Shown here: in pieces, positions 1-7,951 of the stretch | Numbering within the stretch: position 1 is the first letter of the stretch | How the letters are laid out: each line of letters opens with the position of its first letter | Program-made: the position numbers and the translations under genes | DNA from: Herbaspirillum seropedicae | Lineage (GTDB): Bacteria; Pseudomonadota; Gammaproteobacteria; Burkholderiales; Burkholderiaceae_D | DNA length: 64,000 nucleotides | NCBI RefSeq assembly: GCF_001040945.1 | Contig: NZ_CP011930.1 | Location: 5,141,021-5,205,020 of the forward strand | Reading direction: 5' to 3' | Notes under the pieces: generated by a model | What the model was told of the DNA's origin: nothing | The model's database searches: none | Seen by the model: the letters and a program-made list of their open reading frames with translations, nothing else

Positions 1-355
1 GCAGGGCGTGATCCTCAATTTCGGCTCCATCTCCTGGCATCTCGGCTTGCCTGACCTGACCCTGTACATGACCGCCAAGGCCGGCATCGAAGGCATGACC
101 CACGGCATGGCGCGCGACTTTGGCCGCGATGGCGTGCGGGTCAACGCCATCATTCCCGGCGCCATCCGTACCCCGCGCCAGACCCTGCTCTGGCACACCC
201 CCGAAGAAGAGGCGAAAATCCTGGCTGCGCAATGCCTGCCTACCCGTGTCGATCCGCATGATGTCGCTGCCCTGGCGCTGTTCCTGTCCTCCGACAGCGG
301 CGCCAAGTGCACCGGCCGCGAGTACTACGTCGATGCCGGCTGGCTGGGCGCGTAA
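1..355 (+). CDS. xylB: D-xylose 1-dehydrogenase, SDR family (5' end missing)
   Basis: The gene runs in from outside the window; only the last ~117 codons are here. Visible are the SDR catalytic YxxxK (LYMTAKAG), the preceding NFGSISWHLGL segment carrying the catalytic serine, and the C-terminal CTGREYYVDAGW signature. These segments closely match, from memory, the Caulobacter type xylose dehydrogenase that oxidises D-xylose to xylonolactone with NAD. The xylonate dehydratase gene starts 33 bases downstream, which supports a Weimberg or Dahms xylose role. An arabinose or fucose dehydrogenase of the same family is the alternative. The Rossmann glycine motif lies outside the window and cannot be checked. 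Confidence 0.8.
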   Translation, partial: QGVILNFGSISWHLGLPDLTLYMTAKAGIEGMTHGMARDFGRDGVRVNAIIPGAIRTPRQTLLWHTPEEEAKILAAQCLPTRVDPHDVAALALFLSSDSGAKCTGREYYVDAGWLGA

Positions 356-388
356 CCTATCCACACGCCTTTCGGCCCCGAGGAATCC

Positions 389-2173
389 ATGAACAAGCCA
401 AACGCCACCCCCCGTCGCTTCCGCTCCCAGGACTGGTTCGACAACCCGGACCACATCGACATGACCGCGCTCTACCTGGAGCGCTTCATGAACTACGGCA
501 TCACGGCCGAGGAGCTGCGCTCGGGACGTCCCATCATCGGCATCGCCCAGAGCGGCAGCGACATCAGCCCCTGCAACCGCATCCACCTGGAGCTGGCCAA
601 GCGGGTGCGCGATGGCATCCGCGATGCCGGCGGCATTCCCATGGAATTCCCGCTGCATCCCATCTTCGAGAACTGCCGCCGCCCCACCGCCGCCATCGAC
701 CGCAACCTGGCCTACCTGGGCCTGGTGGAAATCCTGCACGGCTATCCCATCGACGCCGTGGTGCTCACCACCGGCTGCGACAAGACCACGCCCTCGCAGA
801 TCATGGCCGCAGCCACCGTCGATATCCCCGCCATCGTGCTCTCCGGCGGCCCCATGCTGGACGGCTGGATGGATGGCGAACTGGTCGGCTCCGGCTCGGC
901 CATCTGGAAGGGCCGCAAGCTGCTCTCGGCAGGCAGCATCGACAACGAGAAATTCCTGGAGATCGCGGCGGCCTCCGCGCCCTCGTCCGGCCACTGCAAC
1001 ACCATGGGCACCGCCTCCACCATGAACGCCATGGCCGAGGCCCTGGGCATGTCGCTGACCGGCTGCTCGGCCATTCCCGCGCCCTACCGCGAACGCGGCC
1101 AGATGGCCTATGAGACGGGCCGGCGCATCGTCGGCATGGCCTACGAAGACCTGCGTCCTTCCGCCATCCTCACGCGCGACGCCTTCCTCGACGCCATCGT
1201 GGTCAATGCCGCCATCGGCGGCTCCACCAATGCCCAGCCGCACATCATGGCCATGGCGCGCCATGCGGGCGTGGAACTGCAGTCGGAAGACTGGATGAAG
1301 TACGGCTACGACGTGCCACTGCTGCTGAACATGCAGCCGGCCGGCAAGTACCTGGGCGAACGCTTCCACCGCGCCGGCGGCGTGCCGGCCATCATGTGGG
1401 AACTGCAGCAGGCCGGCAAGCTGCGCGCCGAGCGCATCACCGCTACCGGCAAGACCATGGCCGAGAACCTGCAGGGCCGGGCATCGAACGACCGGGAAAT
1501 GATTTACCCATTTGCCGCCCCGCTGCGCGAGCGCGCCGGCTTCCTGGTGTTGAAGGGCAACCTGTTCGACTTCGCCATCATGAAGACCAGCGTCATCTCG
1601 GAAACCTTCCGCGAACGCTATCTCAGCACGCCCGGCCAGGAGAACATCTTCGAATGCCGCGCCGTGGTCTTCGATGGTTCGGACGACTATCACGCCCGCA
1701 TCAACGACCCGGCGCTCAAGATCGACGAGAACACCCTGCTGGCCATCCGTGGCGCCGGCCCGGTGGGCTGGCCCGGTTCGGCCGAGGTAGTCAACATGCA
1801 ACCGCCCGACGCCCTGATCAAGCGCGGTGTATCGACCCTGCCGACGCTGGGCGATGGCCGCCAGTCGGGCACCTCCGACAGCCCCTCCATCCTCAACGCC
1901 TCCCCCGAGAGCGCCGTCGGTGGCGGCCTGGCCTACCTGCGCGATGGCGACCGCGTGCGCATCGACCTCAACACCGGCGAGTGCAACATGCTGGTCAGCG
2001 AGGAAGAGCTGGCGCGCCGCAAGAGCGAGGGCATCCCGCCGGTGCCGCCCAGCCAGACGCCCTGGCAGGAAATCTATCGCAGCACGGTCGGCCAGCTGGA
2101 GACCGGCGCCTGCATGGAACTGGCCTTGAAGTACCAGGGTGTGGCCCAGACCCTGCCCCGGCACAATCACTGA
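389..2173 (+). CDS. xylD: D-xylonate dehydratase (IlvD/Edd family)
   Basis: 594-residue IlvD/Edd dehydratase, the usual length for the pentonate branch. It removes water from D-xylonate to give 2-keto-3-deoxy-xylonate. The FeS/Mg region shows GIAQSGSDISPCN, the TTGCDKTTPSQI motif and SSGHCNTMGTAST, each with a conserved cysteine. The C-terminus has LPTLGDGRQSGTSDSPS and ends in PRHNH, as I recall for Caulobacter XylD. The start ATG follows a GAGGAATCC ribosome site. It is the second gene of the xylose operon, after the dehydrogenase and before a lactonase-like gene. L-arabinonate is a possible alternative substrate. Confidence 0.9.
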   Translation: MNKPNATPRRFRSQDWFDNPDHIDMTALYLERFMNYGITAEELRSGRPIIGIAQSGSDISPCNRIHLELAKRVRDGIRDAGGIPMEFPLHPIFENCRRPTAAIDRNLAYLGLVEILHGYPIDAVVLTTGCDKTTPSQIMAAATVDIPAIVLSGGPMLDGWMDGELVGSGSAIWKGRKLLSAGSIDNEKFLEIAAASAPSSGHCNTMGTASTMNAMAEALGMSLTGCSAIPAPYRERGQMAYETGRRIVGMAYEDLRPSAILTRDAFLDAIVVNAAIGGSTNAQPHIMAMARHAGVELQSEDWMKYGYDVPLLLNMQPAGKYLGERFHRAGGVPAIMWELQQAGKLRAERITATGKTMAENLQGRASNDREMIYPFAAPLRERAGFLVLKGNLFDFAIMKTSVISETFRERYLSTPGQENIFECRAVVFDGSDDYHARINDPALKIDENTLLAIRGAGPVGWPGSAEVVNMQPPDALIKRGVSTLPTLGDGRQSGTSDSPSILNASPESAVGGGLAYLRDGDRVRIDLNTGECNMLVSEEELARRKSEGIPPVPPSQTPWQEIYRSTVGQLETGACMELALKYQGVAQTLPRHNH

Positions 2174-2174
2174 C

Positions 2175-3101
2175 ATGCTGACCCTGCACCGTGAAGTGCG
2201 CATGCCAACGCCGCCCGCAGGGCGGTGCAAGACGCCTTTGCGCATCGACGCCCACCAGCACTTCTGGCGCTATCGCTCGGAAGACTATCCCTGGATAGGC
2301 GCAGGCATGGACCTGCTGGCGCAGGATCGCCTGCCCTATCAGTTCCAGCCGCTGCTGGAGGCCCAGGGGCTGCATGCGTCGATCACGGTGCAAGCGCGCC
2401 AGGGCCGCGATGAAACCGCGTTCCTGCTGGAGATGGCGCGGCGCGACAAGCGCATCGCCGGCATCATCGGCTGGGAAGACCTGTCTGCGCCCGACCTGGC
2501 CGAGCAGATGGAGCGCTGGGGCCGTCACAAGTTGCTGGGACTGCGCCACCAGTTGCAGGAACACGATGACGCCAACACCCTGCTCACCCCGGCGCCGCTG
2601 GACCAGGGCGTGCGCTGGCTGCAGGAACGCAGCTATACGCTGGATGTACTGGCGCATGAACGTCATCTGCCGCAGCTGCGCCAGTTCTGCGCCCGCCATG
2701 ACCAGCACTGGGTAGTGCTCAACCACCTCGGCAAACCGGCCCTGAAGGAATTCCGCAAAGGCCGCGCCGCCTTCGAGCGCTGGCGCCAGGAGTTGCGCGA
2801 ACTGACCGCCATGCCGCACGTGGCCTGCAAGATCTCGGGGCTGCTGACCGAAGCCGATTGGCTGCGCGGCCTCTGCACGCGCGACTTCGAACACATCGTG
2901 CAATGCCTGGATACGGCGCTGGACCTGTTCGGCCCGCAACGCCTCATGTTCGGCTCGGACTGGCCGGTCTGCCTGCTGGCCGCCTCCTATTCCCGCGTGG
3001 TGACCGTGGTGCGCGAATGGTCCGCCACCCGGCTTTGTCCCAGTGACCAGGACGCCCTCTGGGGCGAATCCTCGGCCCGCATTTATGGGTTATTGACATA
3101 G
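2175..3101 (+). CDS. Amidohydrolase_2 family sugar lactonase-like hydrolase
   Basis: TIM-barrel amidohydrolase (COG3618 type) of about 300 residues. The N-terminal metal motif is IDAHQHFWRY, with further conserved points VLNHLGKP, CKISGL and the C-terminal FGSDWPVC. Relatives include L-fuconolactonase and L-rhamnonolactonase, so opening of a xylonolactone is the natural guess. The first ATG lies one base after the dehydratase stop (TGACATG), so translation is coupled; an ATG at 2202 is an equally possible start. It replaces the SMP30-type lactonase found in the Caulobacter operon. The exact substrate is inferred from position only. Confidence 0.75.
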   Translation: MLTLHREVRMPTPPAGRCKTPLRIDAHQHFWRYRSEDYPWIGAGMDLLAQDRLPYQFQPLLEAQGLHASITVQARQGRDETAFLLEMARRDKRIAGIIGWEDLSAPDLAEQMERWGRHKLLGLRHQLQEHDDANTLLTPAPLDQGVRWLQERSYTLDVLAHERHLPQLRQFCARHDQHWVVLNHLGKPALKEFRKGRAAFERWRQELRELTAMPHVACKISGLLTEADWLRGLCTRDFEHIVQCLDTALDLFGPQRLMFGSDWPVCLLAASYSRVVTVVREWSATRLCPSDQDALWGESSARIYGLLT

Positions 3102-3231
3102 CGTTTTGCTCCTCTGCCTTTTCGTTGTCAAGCACCAAGGCCTATGCGATGTTTATCGAGAGCCTGGTTAAAGAAAAGGTAGGGGGAATAAAATCAAACG
3201 GCTAAAACGCACTTTCACATACACCATCTGG

Positions 3232-4671
3232 GTGCTGGCGCTGATGACGGCCACCGTCAGCTGCGCCGTGCTCTACCAGAGCCACAGGCAGGTCGAACGC
3301 GCCGCCATCGAGCATGGCGCCAACATCGCCCGCATTGCCCAGCGCTCCATCTCGCGCAACGTGGAGCTGCTCACGCTGGCCCTGGACAGCCTGACCTGGC
3401 GCTACCGGCATACCCAGCTGCACGAGATGCCCTTGCAGCAGAAGATGGAATTCCTGCTGGGCGAAAATATCGAGGCACGCTATGTCGCCGCGCTGGGCAT
3501 CGTCGATACCGACGGCGAGCTGGTGGTGGGCTCGGCGGCCTTGTCCCAGATCTTGCCCGGTCCCTATGCGCAAAGCGATTTCTTCACGGCCCATCAGACC
3601 CATCACGCCCAGGGCGATACCGGGCTCTACATCTCTGCGCCCCTGACGGTACGGCTGGAGCGGCGCATGCAAGTGGTGGTGCTGTCCAAGCGGCTGGCGC
3701 AGCCGGACGGCAGCTTTGCCGGCATCAGCCTGATGGTGCTCTACCTCGACTACTTCCGCGATCTGTTCCAGGGCCTGACGCTGGAAAACGACGGCGTCAT
3801 CTCGCTCTATTCGGCCGATGGCCTGGCCTACATGCGCATTCCCTACAACGAAGCCTTCATCGGCTCGCGGCTCAACATCTCCGAGGACCTCGAACGCATC
3901 TTCTCTCCATCGGGTCCGGCCCAGGGCAGCTACTTCGCCCGCGCGCAACAGGATGGGCCGCGCTGGCTCTACACCTTCGCGCGCGTTCCTGGCACCGGCT
4001 GGACCGTCTTCATCGGCCGCACCGGGGCGCGTATCTTCCGCGAGTGGTACAACATGCTCTATGCGGTGCTGTTCCTCATGGCCAGCTTCTGCATCGCCAG
4101 CATCTACCTGATCCGGCGCGTGCGCGTGGAACTGCAACGGCGCAGCGCGCTGGACCAGCAACTGGAAGAGCTGGCGCGCACCGACAAGCTCACCAGCCTG
4201 CTCAACCGGCGCGCCCTGGACGAAGCCCTGGCGCGCGCCTGGAAAAGGGCCGAGGAGAACCCCGACGCCATTTTCTCGCTGCTGTTCGTGGACGTGGATT
4301 TCTTCAAGCTCTACAACGACACCTATGGTCACAAGGCCGGCGACTATGCGCTCATGGCGGTGTCGCGCTGCATCGTCGCGGCGGTCTCGCGGCTGTCCGA
4401 CCAGTCGGGACGCTATGGGGGCGAGGAATTCGTGGTGCTGCTCAATGGCACCGACACGGTGGGCGCGACCCATGTGGCCAAGCGCATCATCAGCGCCATC
4501 CAGAGCCTGAAGATCCCGCACGAGCGCAGTCCCTTTGACATCCTCACCGTCAGCATCGGCGTGACCTCGCTGCTGCGCGAGCACCACAGCAGCATCGAAG
4601 ACGTCGTCAAGGACGCCGACGCCGCGCTCTATCGCGCCAAGCAGGACGGCCGCAACAAGCACAGCCTGTAG
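3232..4671 (+). CDS. Membrane diguanylate cyclase with periplasmic sensor domain
   Basis: Makes cyclic di-GMP from two GTP. A first hydrophobic segment is followed by a ~240-residue periplasmic Cache/PDC-like domain, a second membrane helix (LYAVLFLMASFCIASIYLI) and a C-terminal GGDEF domain. The active motif is GGEEF, and RLSD sits exactly five residues upstream, so the inhibitory I-site is intact. The GTG at 3232 is the first ordinary start codon, but it lies inside the first membrane helix and has no ribosome site. The frame is open back to 3172, with AGGGGG placed before an ATC at 3193; the true protein probably starts there. It ends 10 bases from the convergent pbpG gene. Confidence 0.85.
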   Translation: MLALMTATVSCAVLYQSHRQVERAAIEHGANIARIAQRSISRNVELLTLALDSLTWRYRHTQLHEMPLQQKMEFLLGENIEARYVAALGIVDTDGELVVGSAALSQILPGPYAQSDFFTAHQTHHAQGDTGLYISAPLTVRLERRMQVVVLSKRLAQPDGSFAGISLMVLYLDYFRDLFQGLTLENDGVISLYSADGLAYMRIPYNEAFIGSRLNISEDLERIFSPSGPAQGSYFARAQQDGPRWLYTFARVPGTGWTVFIGRTGARIFREWYNMLYAVLFLMASFCIASIYLIRRVRVELQRRSALDQQLEELARTDKLTSLLNRRALDEALARAWKRAEENPDAIFSLLFVDVDFFKLYNDTYGHKAGDYALMAVSRCIVAAVSRLSDQSGRYGGEEFVVLLNGTDTVGATHVAKRIISAIQSLKIPHERSPFDILTVSIGVTSLLREHHSSIEDVVKDADAALYRAKQDGRNKHSL

Positions 4672-4681
4672 CGGCGCTGGC

Positions 4682-5839
4682 TCAATTGAGCGAGCAGTTG
4701 AGCCACTTGGCGATGCGCACGCCGTCCAGGCGCGAGCCATCGGCGCTGCCGCTGCCCAGCATGGTGACGATCACCGGACGGCGGTCATGCACCAGCATGC
4801 GCAAGACCATGTTATGGCCGGACTCGTTGATGAAACCGGTCTTCTGCACGCTGGCATTGACCTGGCCATAGCGGATCAGGCGATTGGAGTTGATGTATTG
4901 CAACTGGCCGCGGCCGATGTTGATCATCTTCTGCTTGTCCAGCGAGTCATTGCGGATCAACTGGTAGCGGTTGGCCGCCTGCACCAGTGCAGCCAGCTCG
5001 CGCGGGGTGGAGACGTTCTCCGGCGAGAGGCCGGTGGCGTTCTCGAAGTGGGTATGGCTCATGCCCAGCGCCTGGGCGCGGGCGTTCATGGCCGCGATGA
5101 AGGCCGGGCGGCCGCCCGGATAGTCGCGGCTCAGCGCTGCAGCGGCGCGGTTCTCGGACGACATCAGGGCGATGTGCAGCATGTCCGCGCGCGACAGGCT
5201 GGCCCCCACGCCCAGGCGCGAATGGGTGAACTTGAGGGTATCGAGGTCATCCTCGGTCACTTCCAGGCGGTTGCCCATGGCCAGCTGCTTCTGGTCCAGC
5301 CAGACGATGGCCGTCATCAGCTTGGTCACCGAGGCGATGGGCGCGACGGTATCGGCATTGCGCTCGAAGAGGGGCGTGCCGGTCTGTTCATCGAGGACAT
5401 AGACCCCGCGCGAGAAGATGTGCCGGCGCGAGGCCTCGGTAAAGCCGCAACGCGCAAGCAGCTCCGGCTTGCCCGAGGCCGGCGCGCTGGCCGGGGTGGC
5501 TGTGGCCGCTGTGGCTGCCGTGGCCGCTGTACCCGCAACCGCCGCCGCTGCCGCCGGACGGCGCAGCGCACGGCGCGAGCGCGCTGTGCGGGCCGGCTTG
5601 TCGGCGCTGGCCTTCTTGCGCACCGTGCGCTTGCGCCCCTTGGCGCCGGTGGCGGCGCTGCGATGCTTGCCGGCGCTGGAGCCGGCCGCCTGGGCCTCGG
5701 AAAACTTGCCGGCCAGGGTGGCCAGCATCAGCACCAGCAGGCTGCACATCATCAGACGGGCCACTGCGCCGGCGCGGCGCAGCAAGGACAGGAACAGGGG
5801 GGTGGCGTGACCGTAGGGGGGCCGCAGCGTGCTCAACAT
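4682..5839 (-). CDS. pbpG: D-alanyl-D-alanine endopeptidase, PBP7 type
   Basis: Peptidase S11 penicillin-binding protein that cuts D-Ala-mDAP cross-links in periplasmic peptidoglycan. All three active motifs are present: SVTK (nucleophile and base), SEN within ALMSSENRAAA, and KTG within VQKTGFINESGH. The SSENRAAA...YPGG stretch is typical of PBP7 rather than PBP5. The 385-residue protein is longer than E. coli PbpG because of a basic Ala/Lys-rich stretch of roughly 100 residues between the signal anchor and the catalytic domain. The start ATG at 5839 is chosen because it places a basic-hydrophobic signal sequence at the N-terminus. It is divergent from the murA-like gene, so two cell-wall genes share one upstream region. 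Confidence 0.87.
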   Translation of the reverse strand: MLSTLRPPYGHATPLFLSLLRRAGAVARLMMCSLLVLMLATLAGKFSEAQAAGSSAGKHRSAATGAKGRKRTVRKKASADKPARTARSRRALRRPAAAAAVAGTAATAATAATATPASAPASGKPELLARCGFTEASRRHIFSRGVYVLDEQTGTPLFERNADTVAPIASVTKLMTAIVWLDQKQLAMGNRLEVTEDDLDTLKFTHSRLGVGASLSRADMLHIALMSSENRAAAALSRDYPGGRPAFIAAMNARAQALGMSHTHFENATGLSPENVSTPRELAALVQAANRYQLIRNDSLDKQKMINIGRGQLQYINSNRLIRYGQVNASVQKTGFINESGHNMVLRMLVHDRRPVIVTMLGSGSADGSRLDGVRIAKWLNCSLN

Positions 5840-6052
5840 CGTCGGAAACCTTAGAAACCTTACAAAGCTTGGTGGGTGCATTCTTCCAGAGAGGGGCCAT
5901 GATACGGAAACTTGGACTTTGGTGCAGCCCCTGCGGCCTTCCGGCAGTGATGTCAGCCAGGCAACCCGGCAGAAAAATCCTTCCCCGGCGCGGGGCTGGC
6001 GGCGCATAATCTGTCCCATTGCCTTTGTCTGCCTGATCCCTTCATTCGTCCC

Positions 6053-7354
6053 ATGTCCAATCTGATCGTACACGGCGGCCGTCCGCTGCGCGGCGACATC
6101 ATCCCCTCCGCCAACAAGAACGCCGTCCTCCCCATCCTCTGCGCCACTCTCTTGACCGACCAGCCGCTGCGCCTGATCGGCATTCCCGAGATCACCGACG
6201 TCAAGAAGATCCTCGAGATCTTCCGCGTGCTCGGCAGCGAGGTGACGGTGGACTATGCCAGCGGGGTGTTGGAACTGCATCACCGCGATACCCATTTCGA
6301 CCCCAAGCTGCACCACCTGCCGGAAGAGATGCGCTCTTCCATCATGCTGGTGCCGCCGCTGCTGGCGCGCTTCGGTGTGGCGCGACTGGAGAATGACGTC
6401 AAGGGCTGCACCCTGGGCGTGCGCGAGATCGATCCGCATGTGGAAGTGTTCCAGCGCTTCGGTGCGCAGGTCGAGAGCAGTCCCGATTCGCTCATCATCC
6501 GCACCCCTGGCCGCATGCAGGCCAATGACCACTGGCTGGACTACGCCTCGGTGACCACCACCGAGAACTTCGTGCTGTGCGCGGCCAGCGCCGAAGGCAC
6601 GTCGGTCCTCACCAATGCCGCCTCCGAGCCGCACGTGCAAGAGTTCTGCCGCTTCATGGCCATGCTGGGCGTGCAGATCGAGGGCCTCGGCACCTCTCGC
6701 GTGAGCGTGCGGGGCGGCGGCCCGCTGGGCGGCGGCGAGTTCCGCTTCGATGAAGACTTCCACGAGATCGCCACCTTCCTCGCCATGGGCGCCATCACCG
6801 GCGGCCAGGTGCGGGTGCGCAACAGCGCGCCGCAGCAGTTCCCGCTGATCGACCGCACCTTCGCCAAGTTCGGCGTGGAAGTGGTGCATGAGAACGGCTG
6901 GTCGCACACCCGCCAGAACGGGCCGCTGAAGGTGGTCAAGCCCTTCACCAGCAATATCCTGACCAAGGTCGAAGCCGCGCCCTGGCCCTACCTGCCGGTG
7001 GACCTGCTGCCCATCTTCATTGCGCTGGGCGTCAAGGCCGAGGGCAATACCATGTTCTGGAACAAGATCTATGACGGCGCCATGGGCTGGAGCAGCGAGC
7101 TCTCCAAGTTCGGCGCGCACGTCTTCCTGGGCGACCCGCATCGCCTGATCACCTTCGGCGGACTGCCGCTGTCGCCGGCCTCGGTGGAGAGTCCCTACAT
7201 CATCCGCGTGGCCATTGCGCTGTTCATGGTGGCGGCCAGCATCGAAGGCCGTTCGGAAATCCGCAACGCCCTGCCGATCCGGCGCGCCCATCCCAAGTTC
7301 GTGGAAAACCTGCGCTCGCTGGGCGCGGTGGTGGACTGGGTCGAGGAAGACTGA
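6053..7354 (+). CDS. MurA-like UDP-N-acetylglucosamine 1-carboxyvinyltransferase
   Basis: 433-residue EPSP-synthase-fold enzyme predicted to transfer enolpyruvate from PEP to UDP-GlcNAc. Seen in the sequence: the substrate Lys-Asn pair in PSANKNAVLPI, the flexible loop with the catalytic cysteine in KGCTLGVREIDPH, the aspartate in YLPVDLLPIF, and an arginine in SPYIIRVAIAL matching the PEP-binding C-terminal position. The protein differs from ordinary MurA in several motifs (SANKN for SGAKN, IIR for DLR) and carries extra residues. It also lacks the usual neighbours of the housekeeping copy. It is probably a second, divergent MurA. A strong terminator follows. Confidence 0.78.
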   Translation: MSNLIVHGGRPLRGDIIPSANKNAVLPILCATLLTDQPLRLIGIPEITDVKKILEIFRVLGSEVTVDYASGVLELHHRDTHFDPKLHHLPEEMRSSIMLVPPLLARFGVARLENDVKGCTLGVREIDPHVEVFQRFGAQVESSPDSLIIRTPGRMQANDHWLDYASVTTTENFVLCAASAEGTSVLTNAASEPHVQEFCRFMAMLGVQIEGLGTSRVSVRGGGPLGGGEFRFDEDFHEIATFLAMGAITGGQVRVRNSAPQQFPLIDRTFAKFGVEVVHENGWSHTRQNGPLKVVKPFTSNILTKVEAAPWPYLPVDLLPIFIALGVKAEGNTMFWNKIYDGAMGWSSELSKFGAHVFLGDPHRLITFGGLPLSPASVESPYIIRVAIALFMVAASIEGRSEIRNALPIRRAHPKFVENLRSLGAVVDWVEED

Positions 7355-7405
7355 GGCGACTTGCCTGCACCGGCAAGCCGGTCCGCCCTTCCCAGCAAAT
7401 GGCAT

Positions 7406-7443
7406 CCGACGCATGGAGCCGTGCTCCTGCGTCGGTTTTTTTT
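7406..7443 (+). terminator. Rho-independent terminator after the murA-like gene
   Basis: CCGACGCATGGAGC pairs with GCTCCTGCGTCGG (one bulged base) around a three-base loop, and eight T residues follow directly. It lies 52 bases after the stop codon. Confidence 0.9.
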
Positions 7444-7593
7444 GCGCATTGGCAGCGTATCGGCAAGGGACCGGCTGCGCCCGCACATTCCCCCTGGCAA
7501 TGCGATTTCTGATGGCCTGCCACTTTCTTCTGCTTCATCTCCCGCACCCTCCGACCGTCTTTTGAAGGCTGCCAAAACAAGTGCTTGTTGATT

Positions 7594-7612
7594 GAATAAA
7601 TCACATTTATTC
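7594..7612. promoter_or_regulatory. Perfect inverted repeat, candidate operator of the adhesin gene
   Basis: GAATAAAT, three bases, ATTTATTC: an 8-bp perfect arm in the AT-rich stretch where the adhesin promoter most likely lies. The repeat falls between a TTGTTG/TTGATT -35-like element and a GATAGT -10-like element. The binding protein is unknown. Confidence 0.4.
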
Positions 7613-7902
7613 GATAGTTCAACGCGGAGCAGACCCGCAGAATTGCCGCCTTTAGTCTACGCCGTGGCGGCAGTTGAGGTCACGTAGACCGATGTGCGAG
7701 ACCCAGCGCAAGCAAGCCAAGGTTTCACGCTTCGGCCTGCGGAGATCGTTTCTTCACGCCTCCACCGAGACAGGATTCGCCCACTGCTCCGGGAAAAGAT
7801 CCTCCGTCCGGACAGCCCTGTCTCCACCGCACTGATCGTCGTGCCGCGCCACTGGGGTGGCGGGCCTGGCGTATCGGCGTCTGCGGTGGGCGTAGTCCAC
7901 AT

Positions 7903-7930
7903 GCATGCCGGACGAAGCGATCCGGCATGC
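7903..7930 (+). promoter_or_regulatory. Perfect 10-bp hairpin in the adhesin leader
   Basis: GCATGCCGGA and TCCGGCATGC pair perfectly around an 8-base loop, ending 21 bases before the ATG and about 10 before the GGAGAG ribosome site. There is no T-run, so it is not a terminator. Control of translation or mRNA stability is plausible. Confidence 0.5.
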
Positions 7931-7951
7931 CTTCTACGACGGAGAGCCATC

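Larger units (their letters stand above)
7444..7951 (+). other. 508-base intergenic leader before the giant adhesin
   Basis: No convincing gene. The first part is AT-richer, with a possible promoter around TTGTTG (7585) and a perfect inverted repeat at 7594. A second inverted repeat, GTCTACG at 7655 with CGTAGAC at 7683, follows. The last 250 bases are GC-rich and end in a perfect hairpin just before the ribosome site. An in-frame GTG at 7694 could extend the adhesin, but it has no ribosome site and would add a stretch that does not look like protein. Confidence 0.6.

Noticed and set aside
5840..7486. Minus-strand frame extending pbpG far upstream, across the murA-like gene.
   Set aside because: The extra part is antisense to a well-supported gene; the signal peptide at 5839 marks the true start.
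7694..7951. In-frame upstream extension of the adhesin.
   Set aside because: No ribosome site at the GTG; the extension holds the leader hairpin and reads as non-protein. The ATG at 7952 has GGAGAG.
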